A stretch of 64,000 nt of DNA, from assembly GCF_910593845.1 (NCBI RefSeq), contig NZ_CAJVAS010000012.1, positions 1-64,000 on the forward strand, written 5' to 3'. Both the position numbers and the translations under genes were made by a program. The notes below the pieces were generated by a model, which worked only from the letters and a program-made list of their open reading frames with translations, did not search any database and was not told where the DNA came from. This DNA is from Paenibacillus solanacearum (GTDB taxonomy: Bacteria > Bacillota > Bacilli > Paenibacillales > NBRC-103111). This document shows, one piece after another, positions 26,833 through 35,848 of this stretch (positions are counted from its first letter, which is position 1; each line of letters starts with the position of its first letter).

Positions 26833-27642
26833 TCACCCCCCGTTAATGGACAACCGTTTGGCTGCTTGCGTCCAAAGCAATCGGCTGACGGCGATCATGA
26901 CGATCGCCCACGCAAGCTGTTCGGATAAAGCGGCAATGATCTGTGCGCCCGACAACTGTCCCGTGTAGATCGACAGCGGAATATATGCCATCGCCTGGAA
27001 CGGCAAATATTCCAGTATGGTCCGCAGCGCGGAAGGGAAGTAATCGAACGGAATCAGCGTCCCTGCAAAAATATCGACGATCGCCCGTTTGGCCAGCTGT
27101 ACGCCGAACGTGTTGGTCGTCACGAAAGAAATCATCATAATGATCGAATTGAGGCTGAACGCGACCAAAAAGCCGATGAACAAGCTTGCGGCAAAGCCGA
27201 ATGCGGCCGCCCAACCGGCCGGGGGCGAAATCCCGAGTACATAGACGAGCAGCAGCAGCGCCGGAATATTGACCCACAGCATCTCGACGGCGAAAAAGCC
27301 GAACGCTTCAATAAATCGCTGCAGCTGGAAATCGACCGGGCGAATCAGGTCAAGCGCAATATCTCCGCTGCGGACACGCTCGGCGATCGCATACGTCGGC
27401 GCTCGCTCCGCCGGGGACCAGCGGGCAAAATTGATGGCTTGGCCGACCATGACATACGTGATCAGCTGCTCCCATGGCATTGTCTGGGCGCTGGAGTGCG
27501 CGTAGATTGCTTTCCACAGCATGAAGTACATCAAGCTGAACATGAGTGTGGCGATCAGCGTCATGACAAAATCGAACCGGAATTGCATCCGCTGGCGGAC
27601 GGCAATCCGCGACAAACCGAACAGTCGGCTTACCGTCTGCAT
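26833..27642 (-). CDS. ABC-2 family exporter permease, first subunit
   Basis: This 269-residue membrane protein with six helices is the partner of the downstream permease. The N-terminal RMQFRFDFVMTLIATLMFSL and the loop GDIALDLIRPVDFQLQRFIE parallel the second subunit, showing that the two are distant paralogues forming a heterodimer. ITAL-type residues are replaced by AGTLIPFDYFPSALRTILEY in the conserved periplasmic turn. The gene starts two bases after the ATPase stop, so it is translated from the same message. Confidence 0.87.
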   Translation of the reverse strand: MQTVSRLFGLSRIAVRQRMQFRFDFVMTLIATLMFSLMYFMLWKAIYAHSSAQTMPWEQLITYVMVGQAINFARWSPAERAPTYAIAERVRSGDIALDLIRPVDFQLQRFIEAFGFFAVEMLWVNIPALLLLVYVLGISPPAGWAAAFGFAASLFIGFLVAFSLNSIIMMISFVTTNTFGVQLAKRAIVDIFAGTLIPFDYFPSALRTILEYLPFQAMAYIPLSIYTGQLSGAQIIAALSEQLAWAIVMIAVSRLLWTQAAKRLSINGG

Positions 27643-27644
27643 GA

Positions 27645-28688
27645 TCAGCCCGCCCCTTCCAGTGACAGCCGCTGCGCGGAGGGATTCACCGTCAAGCCTT
27701 CCCGGTAAATGCGGCTGATAAGAGCGTCAATGTTCTCGTCCTGCATGGTCAGATCTCTCGGGGGAGACGCATCAAGCAGCAGCTTGAGCAACGCGGCGGT
27801 ATCCGTCCGGCGCTGGTCGTATGTAAGGCGGAGCACTTGTTCTTCGACGGTGGCGCGAACCCCTTCGTATACGGCGAACAGGGCAGCGGCCGATTCCGCC
27901 AGCAGCGGATGATCGTACGTGGCACGAATATGCCTCTCCGTTGCAAAGTGGTCGCGAATGTATTGCAGGCTGCCGTCATAAATCAGCTTGCCTTTGTCGA
28001 TGATCATCGTTCGCGGGCACAGCCGCTCGATATCCTGCATATCATGCGTCGTCAGCAGCAGGGTGACGCCTTTGTCCCGGTTCATTTTTTCAATAAAAGC
28101 GCGAATGCGCTCCTTCGCGACGACGTCGAGTCCGATGGTCGGCTCGTCGAGAAACAGCACATCCGGGTCGTGCAGCAGCGATGCGAGTATTTCGCAGCGC
28201 ATGCGCTGCCCCAGCGACAGCGTGCGCACAGGGCGTTCGAGCAGGTGCGCAACCTCGAGCACCTCGGTGAACTCCTCGAGGTTGCGGCGGTACACCTCCC
28301 GCGGAATGCTGTACATGTAGCGCAGCAGCTCGAAGGAATCCCTTACCGGCAAATCGAACAGCAGCTGGCTGCGCTGGCCAAATACGACGCCGATCCGGTA
28401 ACTGCTGCGCTTCCTGTTCTTGTGCGGAATATCGCCGGCCACGGTGATGCTGCCGCTTGTCGGTTCGAGAACGCCGGTGAGCATTTTGATCGTCGTCGAT
28501 TTTCCCGCGCCGTTCGGTCCCAGATAAGCGACGCTTTCGCCTTGTTCAATGGCAAAGCTGATATCCTCCACGGCCACCATCGTCCGTTTATCCGGACGCA
28601 CGAGACTGAGCAGCGTCCCGAACCGCCCGGAACGCCGCACAGGGGTTACAAATTCTTTTCGCAAATGACGGACTTCAATAAAAGCCAC
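27645..28688 (-). CDS. ABC exporter ATP-binding protein
   Basis: This is an ATPase of about 347 residues of the drug/antibiotic exporter type. Walker A reads YLGPNGAGKSTTIKMLTG, the Q loop GVVFGQRSQLLFDLP, the signature SLGQRMRCEI, Walker B DVLFLDEPTIGLD and the switch histidine LLLTTHDMQD. The domain after residue 235 is the regulatory extension usual in this group. I chose the GTG at 28688, eight bases after AGGAGG; the frame extends to a TTG at 28712. With the two permeases downstream it forms a complete exporter. It could in principle also power the lone permease at 23.6 kb, but nothing in the sequence shows this. Confidence 0.9.
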   Translation of the reverse strand: MAFIEVRHLRKEFVTPVRRSGRFGTLLSLVRPDKRTMVAVEDISFAIEQGESVAYLGPNGAGKSTTIKMLTGVLEPTSGSITVAGDIPHKNRKRSSYRIGVVFGQRSQLLFDLPVRDSFELLRYMYSIPREVYRRNLEEFTEVLEVAHLLERPVRTLSLGQRMRCEILASLLHDPDVLFLDEPTIGLDVVAKERIRAFIEKMNRDKGVTLLLTTHDMQDIERLCPRTMIIDKGKLIYDGSLQYIRDHFATERHIRATYDHPLLAESAAALFAVYEGVRATVEEQVLRLTYDQRRTDTAALLKLLLDASPPRDLTMQDENIDALISRIYREGLTVNPSAQRLSLEGAG

Positions 28689-28814
28689 AGCCGTCGCCTC
28701 CTTTTGAGCCAAACCCCAAATTTAGGAAAATATGAATCTCATTATATCAAATGTGCCGAAAGCGCAGTTGGTATTTTTGGCCGATGCGGCAGGCTGCTTA
28801 TATGCATTGAAAAT

Positions 28815-28852
28815 AAGAAAAAGCCGGATACCGAACGTATTCGGGACCCGGC
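28815..28852 (-). terminator. Terminator of the chemoreceptor gene
   Basis: On the minus strand GCCGGGTCCCGAA pairs with TTCGGTATCCGGC, with one imperfect step, and is followed by a T-rich tail. It separates the chemoreceptor from the exporter operon. Confidence 0.75.
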
Positions 28853-28862
28853 CAACCTCTGT

Positions 28863-31100
28863 TTATTGTTTGAATATGCCAAGCGAATCGCGCAAGCCGT
28901 GGGAGAGCTGCTCGAGCTCTTTGCCTGTTTCGACCAGCTCTGTGCTGGATTCGTTTTGTTTGACGACAAGGTTAGCTACATTTTCCGTAGAAGCCGTAAA
29001 TTCCTCCGAGACGGCGCTGACCTGCATCAGCACCTCATTCAGTTCTTTACCGGCTTCAAGCGAGATGCGCAGCGATTCCCACACTTCGGCGAACCGTTCC
29101 GAGAACTCCTGCATCGACGTGGAGACGGAGTTGAAGATGCTTTGCGATGCGTCAGAAGCCGCCAACTGGCGCGAGAAGATCGGCATAGACTGCCTGACCA
29201 GATGGTTCGTCTGCTGCATGTCCGATTGAATCCGATCGATCACATCGCCGGCGGAGCTGATCGACTGCTGGGATTGCGTCGCCAAATTACGGATTTCCTG
29301 AGCAACGACCATGAACGATTTGCCGGCTTCGCCGGAAGAAGCAGCGACGATGGCCGCGTTAAGCGACAAAATGTTGATCTTCTTGGAAATGTCCTGCAGC
29401 AAATCGAGCACGACGGATATGGAATTGGTGCTGTCCTGCAGCTGACGCATGTTCTGATTCAAATCTTTGACGATCGATTCGACCATTCGGCTCTGCTCGG
29501 ACAGCTCTTCCATCGTTGTCAAGCCTTCCTGGCTCGCCGTCTTCATTTGCTCGGTTACCTGCTGCATCTTGGTATTTTTGTCCATGACGTCGTCCAGGCA
29601 GTGATGGAGCTGACCGGTCAGCTCGTTGCTCTTCTCCGCATCGGAGGCGAGGTTCATTGCGCCCTTCGCGACTTCGTCCATCGCAACGGCAATTTCTTTG
29701 GAAGCAGACTCGTTCAATACGACGAGCTCCTGGATTCGGTTGCTCGATTGGAGCAACTGCTTGGCCGATCCGCCGGTATTGCTGACGATATGGCTGATGC
29801 TTTCCATCATCCGGTCGAAGCTGGTGCTGACGGAGCCGATCTCGTCCGTCCGCTTGAAGCCCAGCCTTACGCCAAGGTCGCCTTGCTCGGCCTGCTGCAT
29901 CTTGCGCTGTGCGATCAGCAGCGGTCGGCCGATGCTGTAGTATACGAGCCAGCCCAGTGCGAGCGACAGCAGAATGGAGCCGGAGATCAGCCAGTAGAAG
30001 CTGTTTTTGATTTTGCTTGCGTCCTCGAGCAGGCGGGACTCCGGAATGGCTCCAACTAAGATCCACGGCTGGTTCTCTAGCTTTTTGCTCACGGTAAGGT
30101 ACGCTTGCTTGCTCGCGTCAACATACCGGCTTAACGCTCCGTCGCTTTCCGGGTCCGCTTGAACGGCTGCGGGCTGTCCAAGCTGGATGCCTTCCCGGTT
30201 CGAGAAATAGGTGACGTTGTCGCTGCCGATCAAATGGACATCCCCGATGTCGCCGAACGTGATGGCTTTCAAAATATCCTCGAAATACGAAAGCTTGTAC
30301 TCCACGATAAGCACGTCGGCCCAGACGGCGTCTTCCGAGCTCCAGAAAGCTTTCGCAATACCGAACACCCGGGCATTGTTGTCGAACGTGAACGAGCCGG
30401 CCTGCGGCGGCAAATACACGTTTTTGCCTTTGGCCTTAATGACCTGATCCACCCAAGGCAGCGAGTACAGCTGCGGCTTCGACTTGGAGGATTGCGGGAT
30501 GAACTGCTGGTCTTCCCCGTTGTAGCGAATCATGGAAACGGAGAAAATCATCGCGTTGTTGGTTAGCGTTGTGTTTTGCATATAGTTCAAAAACGCTTTG
30601 TCCGCATCGGACTTCGGCTTGTTCAGCGTTGCGGCGTTTTTGACCAGATTATCGCGTTCCACCTCGAGCATATACTGCTCTTTCGATTTGGTTTCCCCGG
30701 GCTTCAGCGCTTCGGCCATTTTCTGAATCTGCGTGTTCGCCGTGGAGATTCGCCCTTGCAGCTTCTCGTATTCGGCCAGATCCGTATCGACCAGAGGAAC
30801 GAGCTTGCTTCGCTGCTGCGTCAACACTTGGTTGCTGGTCGCGAATAAGGCGATGCTGTTGAAAAAGCCTTCCATCTGCCTGTACCACAGGTCGATGTTT
30901 TTGGCCGCGTCCCGCGTGACCTGCTGGGCATTGTTGCCTACTTTTTCCTGCAGAGCGGTTGTTGAGATGCGATACACGGTCCACCCCGAAACGGCGCATC
31001 CTGCGACAATGCTGATAAGAAACAGGATAAACAGCTTAAAACCGACGGAACGCATGCGGCTAAAGCCCTGGGTGATCCGATTCTTAACATCTGGATACAC
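28863..31100 (-). CDS. Methyl-accepting chemotaxis protein
   Basis: This 745-residue transmembrane chemoreceptor has TM1 at about 22-44 (FKLFILFLISIVAGCAVSGW). An extracellular sensing region of some 320 residues of the double-Cache kind follows (DLAEYEKLQGRIST, AFWSSEDAVWADVLIVEYK). TM2 lies near 370-390 (LISGSILLSLALGWLVYYSI). A HAMP domain comes next, then a long cytoplasmic coiled-coil signalling domain from about 455, whose hairpin tip reads INILSLNAAIVAASSGEAGK. The tip differs a little from the canonical E-AARAGE-GRGF, so interaction strength with CheA is uncertain. It starts with GTG after GGGGG. It would signal to the flagellar CheA/CheW array; no other chemotaxis gene is present. 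Confidence 0.9.
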   Translation of the reverse strand: MYPDVKNRITQGFSRMRSVGFKLFILFLISIVAGCAVSGWTVYRISTTALQEKVGNNAQQVTRDAAKNIDLWYRQMEGFFNSIALFATSNQVLTQQRSKLVPLVDTDLAEYEKLQGRISTANTQIQKMAEALKPGETKSKEQYMLEVERDNLVKNAATLNKPKSDADKAFLNYMQNTTLTNNAMIFSVSMIRYNGEDQQFIPQSSKSKPQLYSLPWVDQVIKAKGKNVYLPPQAGSFTFDNNARVFGIAKAFWSSEDAVWADVLIVEYKLSYFEDILKAITFGDIGDVHLIGSDNVTYFSNREGIQLGQPAAVQADPESDGALSRYVDASKQAYLTVSKKLENQPWILVGAIPESRLLEDASKIKNSFYWLISGSILLSLALGWLVYYSIGRPLLIAQRKMQQAEQGDLGVRLGFKRTDEIGSVSTSFDRMMESISHIVSNTGGSAKQLLQSSNRIQELVVLNESASKEIAVAMDEVAKGAMNLASDAEKSNELTGQLHHCLDDVMDKNTKMQQVTEQMKTASQEGLTTMEELSEQSRMVESIVKDLNQNMRQLQDSTNSISVVLDLLQDISKKINILSLNAAIVAASSGEAGKSFMVVAQEIRNLATQSQQSISSAGDVIDRIQSDMQQTNHLVRQSMPIFSRQLAASDASQSIFNSVSTSMQEFSERFAEVWESLRISLEAGKELNEVLMQVSAVSEEFTASTENVANLVVKQNESSTELVETGKELEQLSHGLRDSLGIFKQ

Positions 31101-31864
31101 GATAAAACCCCCTGGTTGTATGTGATGGATTTATTGATCGGCAGCCGCCACCGGTAGGTCCGATGTACCGGATTGCCGTCGCCGGTGTTGTATCATGCTA
31201 GTGAAAAATGGGTTGTAAGTGTTTACATCACCGTCTCTATTTTATTTTATCCTGTGTGAAGATAGTGTGAAGATTGTGGCAAATGGTGGCAATTCTGAAC
31301 AAAAAGTCTCATAAATCGATAAAAATTTCAGGATATCTCATTTGGAAGTTTGTGATCATCGGCCCATATGTACGCGGCTGACATATTCTGAAAAAGTGCA
31401 GCAATGCGTGAAGTGCTGGCGTGCAAATCCCGGGTGTGTGTTGTGTCGCTGCACGGTGATCGGTTAAACTCCGGCTAAAATCGTGACGAAAGTCCGGTTT
31501 ACCGTACCGAGTTGGCTGTGATCACCGGGAGAGCTTCATGCAGCGCATACTCCTGAGCCGGGAGCTGTAAGTGCGGGCGGTGCGAAGACGCCGGTTGTGT
31601 ACTTGTACGTCGTAAATGAGTCGGGGTAGTCTTAACGGTTTGTGTGGGGGGATGACTATGCCTGGCCGTACGCTTGCGTATTTCGTGTAGCAAACGAACA
31701 AGCGCGTTCGCCGTGTCGGGCGAGCGCGCTTGCCGTGGTACGCTGGAGGAGGCGGTGATTTCCATACGCCCGTGAGTTCCGGGCCCGCGTTGCGGCCCTG
31801 CGCGGCGGGCGGTTGAACTCTACGAACGTCAGGAAATCCATGGCTGCTGCAATGATGCGGATAG
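31101..31864. other. Long intergenic region, no gene recognised
   Basis: About 760 bases. The first 130 are AT-rich and should include the chemoreceptor promoter. A hairpin-like pair AAGCGCG / CGCGCTT lies near 31700-31735. Two minus-strand open frames (31499-31765 and 31656-31841) overlap one another and lack ribosome binding sites or plausible composition. Confidence 0.5.
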
Positions 31865-32248
31865 TTACGGATTTACTTTAACCAACAGATTGTGATAGAC
31901 GGTGTTGCCTTCCTGGCTCGTATACGGGGGAACGCTTCGGCCAAAGGTGTTGATGATAATGTTTTTTTCTTTTGAATACGTGATCCGAATCTCGTAGAGA
32001 CTGACGACTTCATCCAGGTCAGCGTACATGACCGCCAAATTTTGCGGTGCAAGCGAATAAGGGAAGAGGACTGGATCGTTCTCGCCGATGAGTACCGGAA
32101 GAGAGATCGGATTCGAGTAGTTGGACCAGTCTAGTATTTCTACCGTAACGGAATTGGCATGGCGCTTGTCCACGTTGACCAGATTGACAACAGCGGATAT
32201 CGTTCCCGGCTCTCTCGTCAGAACGCCTGTCGATACAGTGTGTGGCAT
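31865..32248 (-). CDS. Small beta-rich protein of unknown function
   Basis: This 127-residue protein starts at the ATG at 32248, preceded by AAAGGAGGTG; the frame extends to 32281 but lacks such a site there. The sequence opens MPHTVSTGVLTREPGTISAV and continues with alternating hydrophobic strands (VTVEILDWSNY, NLAVMYADLD, YEIRITY). It has no cysteine, no signal peptide and no membrane helix. Short VTV-rich proteins of this shape recur in Bacillus and Paenibacillus, but I cannot name a family or function. The gene is alone on its strand. Confidence 0.7.
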   Translation of the reverse strand: MPHTVSTGVLTREPGTISAVVNLVNVDKRHANSVTVEILDWSNYSNPISLPVLIGENDPVLFPYSLAPQNLAVMYADLDEVVSLYEIRITYSKEKNIIINTFGRSVPPYTSQEGNTVYHNLLVKVNP

Positions 32249-32391
32249 AAGAAGAGCACCTCCTTTCATCTCAATTAACATACAATATGCTAGAGACTGC
32301 CGACTCGCTTAGGTATAATAGGAAAATAGACAGTTAACAGGAGAGCCTCGTAACGGTATGCATTGAAAATAAAAGGACGGAGGAATCGCGG

Positions 32392-32724
32392 ATGACGATC
32401 AACTGGATTGCGATCATCTTTTCTTTTTTGGTATCGGTCGTTTCGTTATATCGCTTAATAGCCGATCCGATCAGGTATGGCATGAAACGATTTATTTTGT
32501 TGACGGTTATCGGCTGTATAACGATGATCGGCGCGATCATTTTTTATTGGAATGCTAGTTTACCCAAAGTCGGGCCCATCGGAAACGGGCCGAACGAGTC
32601 GCTCAATTGGGCTGTATTTCTTATGTTTATGACGCTGGGAGGCTGCTGTGCCGTTGCAGGCGCATACGGGATCGGTAAACATATTTCGTCGGAACAACGG
32701 GATGATGAGGATCCTAGCAACTGA
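32392..32724 (+). CDS. Small membrane protein of unknown function
   Basis: This 110-residue protein has three hydrophobic helices (WIAIIFSFLVSVVSLYRLIA, FILLTVIGCITMIGAIIFYW, FLMFMTLGGCCAVAGAYGIG) and a charged C-terminal tail (SSEQRDDEDPSN). GGACGGAGGAATC precedes the ATG. No family is recognised. It is followed directly by the duplicated intergenic element. Confidence 0.72.
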   Translation: MTINWIAIIFSFLVSVVSLYRLIADPIRYGMKRFILLTVIGCITMIGAIIFYWNASLPKVGPIGNGPNESLNWAVFLMFMTLGGCCAVAGAYGIGKHISSEQRDDEDPSN

Positions 32725-32758
32725 GGCCTGCATAAAGGTAAGTTTCCAGCCTCGTTGG

Positions 32759-33137
32759 AATGATGGTCGAAAATAGTCCGTTTAAGGCAATACATAGTTG
32801 CCCTGATCGAATGTACAGTCGCCGGTTTGCCGGGAATAAGCATAAGAGGCAGAATCCCATAAGTAGTAGGATCAAACCAACTAATTTTGAGGCGTGGAAG
32901 GGAAAAACGTCAAATAGTTCGTCAAAACCTACTACTCAGAGGGGAAGGGCTCTGAATAGTAGGTTTTGGGCAATTCGAGGGTAAAATCGATGAATGATGG
33001 CAGAAAATAGTCCGTCTAGGGCAATACATAGTTGCCCTGACCAAATGTACGAGTCGCCGGCTTGTCGGGAATAAGCATAAGAGGCACATAAGTAGTAGGA
33101 TCAAACCAACTAATTTTGAGGAGTGGAAGGGAAAAAC
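32759..33137. repeat. Two direct copies of an intergenic element of about 147 bp
   Basis: Copy 1 runs 32759-32907 and copy 2 runs 32993-33137, about 234 bases apart. Shared marks are AATGATGG at the left edge, AAAATAGTCCGT, the hairpin GGCAATACATAGTTGCC, GGGAATAAGCATAAGAGGCA, AAGTAGTAGGATCAAACCAA and GTGGAAGGGAAAAAC at the right edge. Copy 1 has a short insertion relative to copy 2. No protein is encoded consistently. The element sits in the 3' region between convergent genes. Confidence 0.8.
32924..32967. repeat. Strong hairpin between the two element copies
   Basis: AAAACCTACTACTCAGAG pairs with CTCTGAATAGTAGGTTTT with one mismatch, leaving an eight-base loop. It could stop transcription on either strand, since T runs lie at both ends. 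Confidence 0.75.
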
Positions 33138-33242
33138 CTTCAGCTCCGAACTTCAACCTTCAACTTTCCCCAAAACATCTCCCCTAACCTCCCGAGCTTC
33201 TCCGAACATCATTCAAAAATTAAATCCATATGATGATCAGGC

Positions 33243-34511
33243 TTACGCTCCATCGGCAAGCGCCTTTCTGAACTCGGCCGTCAGCAGCGGGACGATCTCG
33301 AACAGATCGCCGACAATGCCGTAATCGGCGACTTGAAAGATCGGCGCGTCAGGGTCTTTGTTGATCGCGATAATGATGCGCGACTGGCTCATGCCGGCCA
33401 GATGCTGGATTGCGCCGCTGATGCCGCAGGCGATGTACAGCTCCGGCGTTACGACCTTGCCGGTCTGGCCGATCTGCAGCGCATAGTCGCAGTAGCCGGC
33501 GTCGCAAGCCCCGCGGGAAGCGCCTACGGCAGCGCCGAGGATGTCAGCGAGCTCCTCAAGCGGACGAAAGCCTTCGGCGCTTTTGACGCCGCGCCCGCCG
33601 GAGACGACGATCTTCGCCTCCGTCAGGTCCACCTTCCCGGAAGTTTTGCGCACCACGTCCTTGACCACGGTGCGCAGCGATGACGGCGGGGGATAAGGGA
33701 CCGATACGATCTGTGGCGGCGCAACGCCTCCGTTAGTCAGCGCTGCGTCGTGTTCGCCAGTCGTCGATGCATCCGAGCTGGCTGCTTGTGGAGCATCGTC
33801 GCCGTCAGGAATCAAGACTGTGGGTCTGTCTGCTGACGGAGCGGCATCCCCGACGGCCGCTGTTGCGTCGTGCCCACCAGCCGTCAATACATCCGTGCTG
33901 TCTGCTTGTGGCGCGTCGTCCCCGCCAGCAGCCGGTGCATTGTCCTCGCCTGCCCTTGGAACCCCGCCAGCCATCCCCGCACCGCCAGCTGCCTGAGTAC
34001 CCCGAGGCATGGCCGGCGGCACGTTGTTCGGGCGCAGCGTGACGACGAGCGGGCCGTCGGAGGCGGCCTCGACCGTTTCGAACGCTTTGCCGGCGTAAAT
34101 CGGCCGGATGAAGCGGGGAGGTGCGGCGGCATCTGCGCGGTCGATGGCGATGACGTCGGATATTTGCCCGGCTTGCAGACGTGCGGCGATCATCGGCGCC
34201 AGATCGCGGCCGATCGCGGTATGGCCGAGCACGACGGCGCATGGCGATAGCTCGCGGAGCAGCGGCGTCAGCGCATGGCAGCAGGCTTCCGGATTGTACT
34301 GCTCCAGCTCCGCATGATCGATCAGGTAAATCCGATCGCATTCGTATAAAGCCAGCGTGCTGCCGAGCTCGGACAGGTTGCTTCCGAACGCGACGAAGCT
34401 GACGGCATCGCCTTCTCGGCGGAGCAGGTGCGCTGCCCGCAGCGCCTCCAGCGTGACCTGCCGCAGCTGTCCTCCGCGTTGTTCCGCAATAACGACGATC
34501 GTTCGGCTCAT
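33243..34511 (-). CDS. etfA: Electron transfer flavoprotein alpha subunit with long repetitive linker
   Basis: EtfA pairs with EtfB to carry electrons from acyl-CoA dehydrogenase to the membrane. The N-terminal domain is ordinary up to the strand [13 protein letters not shown] (about residue 167). The C-terminal FAD domain from about 290 has [51 protein letters not shown] and [20 protein letters not shown]. Between them lie roughly 95 extra residues of Ala, Gly and Asp-rich sequence with an imperfect repeat ([10 protein letters not shown] and [10 protein letters not shown]). The total is about 422 residues against the usual 320-330. I prefer the ATG at 34511 by spacing from AAAGGAGG; another lies at 34520. 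It is the second gene after etfB. Confidence 0.93.
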   Translation of the reverse strand: MSRTIVVIAEQRGGQLRQVTLEALRAAHLLRREGDAVSFVAFGSNLSELGSTLALYECDRIYLIDHAELEQYNPEACCHALTPLLRELSPCAVVLGHTAIGRDLAPMIAARLQAGQISDVIAIDRADAAAPPRFIRPIYAGKAFETVEAASDGPLVVTLRPNNVPPAMPRGTQAAGGAGMAGGVPRAGEDNAPAAGGDDAPQADSTDVLTAGGHDATAAVGDAAPSADRPTVLIPDGDDAPQAASSDASTTGEHDAALTNGGVAPPQIVSVPYPPPSSLRTVVKDVVRKTSGKVDLTEAKIVVSGGRGVKSAEGFRPLEELADILGAAVGASRGACDAGYCDYALQIGQTGKVVTPELYIACGISGAIQHLAGMSQSRIIIAINKDPDAPIFQVADYGIVGDLFEIVPLLTAEFRKALADGA

Positions 34512-34547
34512 GGGTTTCATTCCTCCTTTTGCATGCAGTTTCTAGCC

Positions 34548-35321
34548 TCAGACGACACCCTGCGTACGCAGCAGCCGAACCAGTTCCGCCGCTTGCGCCT
34601 GCGGCTCTCCTTGCAGCCGCTGTCCCGCTTGTCTTGCGGGAGGCAGCGACAGGGCGACGCGCGCTGTTTTGGCGGAAGCTTCGGCCGCGGTCAGATCAAG
34701 ATCGGCAAGCGTCAAGCGGTGAAACGGCTTTTTCTTCGCTTTCATGATGCCGGGCAGCGACGGGTATCTCGGCTCGTTCAATCCTTGCTGTGCCGTGAAT
34801 ACGGCCGGCAGCTTCACTTCAACCGTCTCCGAATCGCCTTCGGCATCGCGTATGGCGGCAGCCGTGCCGGCAGCGGGATCGATATCCAGCCTTGTAATCG
34901 ACGAGACGTGCGGCAGATCGAGCAGTCCGGCGACGCGGATCGCCGTCTGCCCCGCTCCCTGGTCGACCGAGAACAAGCCGCCCACAATCAAGTCGACCGA
35001 AGGCTGCCGCTTCAAATAAGCCGCGAGCACGGCGGAGCAGCCGAAGCCGTCGGCTCCGACCTCTTCGTCGCTGATCAGCACCGCTTCGTCGGCGCCCATC
35101 GCAAGGGCGGTCCGAAGCGCTTCGGCGCATCGCTCCGGACCGACGCTGATGACGGTCACGCTGCCGCCGTGCTGCTCTTTTTGCCGGATCGCTTCTTCCA
35201 CCGCATACTCGTCGTAAGGGTTTATGATAAATTTCGCGCCTTCCTCCGACACGGCGCCATCGGCAAGGACCACCTTTTCCTCCGTATCGAAAGTTTGTTT
35301 CAGCAGTACATATATGTTCAT
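34548..35321 (-). CDS. etfB: Electron transfer flavoprotein beta subunit
   Basis: This 257-residue EtfB binds AMP and docks with the dehydrogenases. Family marks are INPYDEYAVEEAIRQKEQHG, AMGADEAVLISDEE, DLIVGGLFSVDQGAGQTAIR and LPAVFTAQQGLNEPRYPSLP, with GIMKAKKKP in the dehydrogenase recognition loop. AAAGGAGC precedes the ATG. It is the first gene of the minus-strand etfBA operon, divergent from the FadF-like gene. The intergenic region of about 530 bases should hold both promoters. Confidence 0.94.
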   Translation of the reverse strand: MNIYVLLKQTFDTEEKVVLADGAVSEEGAKFIINPYDEYAVEEAIRQKEQHGGSVTVISVGPERCAEALRTALAMGADEAVLISDEEVGADGFGCSAVLAAYLKRQPSVDLIVGGLFSVDQGAGQTAIRVAGLLDLPHVSSITRLDIDPAAGTAAAIRDAEGDSETVEVKLPAVFTAQQGLNEPRYPSLPGIMKAKKKPFHRLTLADLDLTAAEASAKTARVALSLPPARQAGQRLQGEPQAQAAELVRLLRTQGVV

Positions 35322-35848
35322 TTGCTCATGGCTCCTTTCCGGTTATAGGGGCAGGCATCGGCTCGGTTAGGCTCGTTTTGGATAAAAGGCAGACGGTTTT
35401 TTAACGAATTCAAATCCGTTCGGCCGTTTGGCGTAAAAGGGAAGCTCCCCGACAGTCGTATTGTTTCTAGAAAGAAGATAGGCAAGTTCGAGCGGTGACC
35501 TTGTGATCGAAGCTGGACGGAGGCTTTACAACGAGCACCAATCCCGGGTCTGCGTTCGGCACTGCATAAGGCTCGTTAACCCTACAGGACAGGGAAATCC
35601 CGCCTTCCACACATCTCCGGGGCATGAGCTTGAAATACGACCGCGCGCCCGATGCAGCGATGCATGCCTCATTACAGTGTATTGTGGCCTTCGGTTGAAA
35701 AATGCCATTCGATTCGACAAAAATGCGGCGCTGCCGCGAAAAACAATCATGTCACGCAAAAAGCGCACATAAGATAAGAATTACACAGGTAATGTAAGCG
35801 TTTTCGGACAAACTTGTCGAACTCCGGCTTGTCATCAGGAGCGAAAGG
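35322..35848. other. Divergent region between etfBA and the FadF-like gene
   Basis: About 530 bases with no convincing gene. I looked for a FadR-type palindrome (TGAATGA...TCATTCA) and did not find one. No riboswitch-like structure was seen. Confidence 0.5.

Noticed and set aside
27837..30059. A 740-codon plus-strand frame opposite the ABC ATPase and chemoreceptor
   Set aside because: It spans two genes and their terminator on the other strand and has no recognisable domain. It is a shadow frame.
31499..31841. Two overlapping minus-strand frames after the chemoreceptor promoter
   Set aside because: Neither has a ribosome binding site or plausible amino-acid composition.
35322..35848. A FadR-type operator between etfB and fadF
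   Set aside because: No TGAATGA...TCATTCA-like palindrome was found on reading the region.
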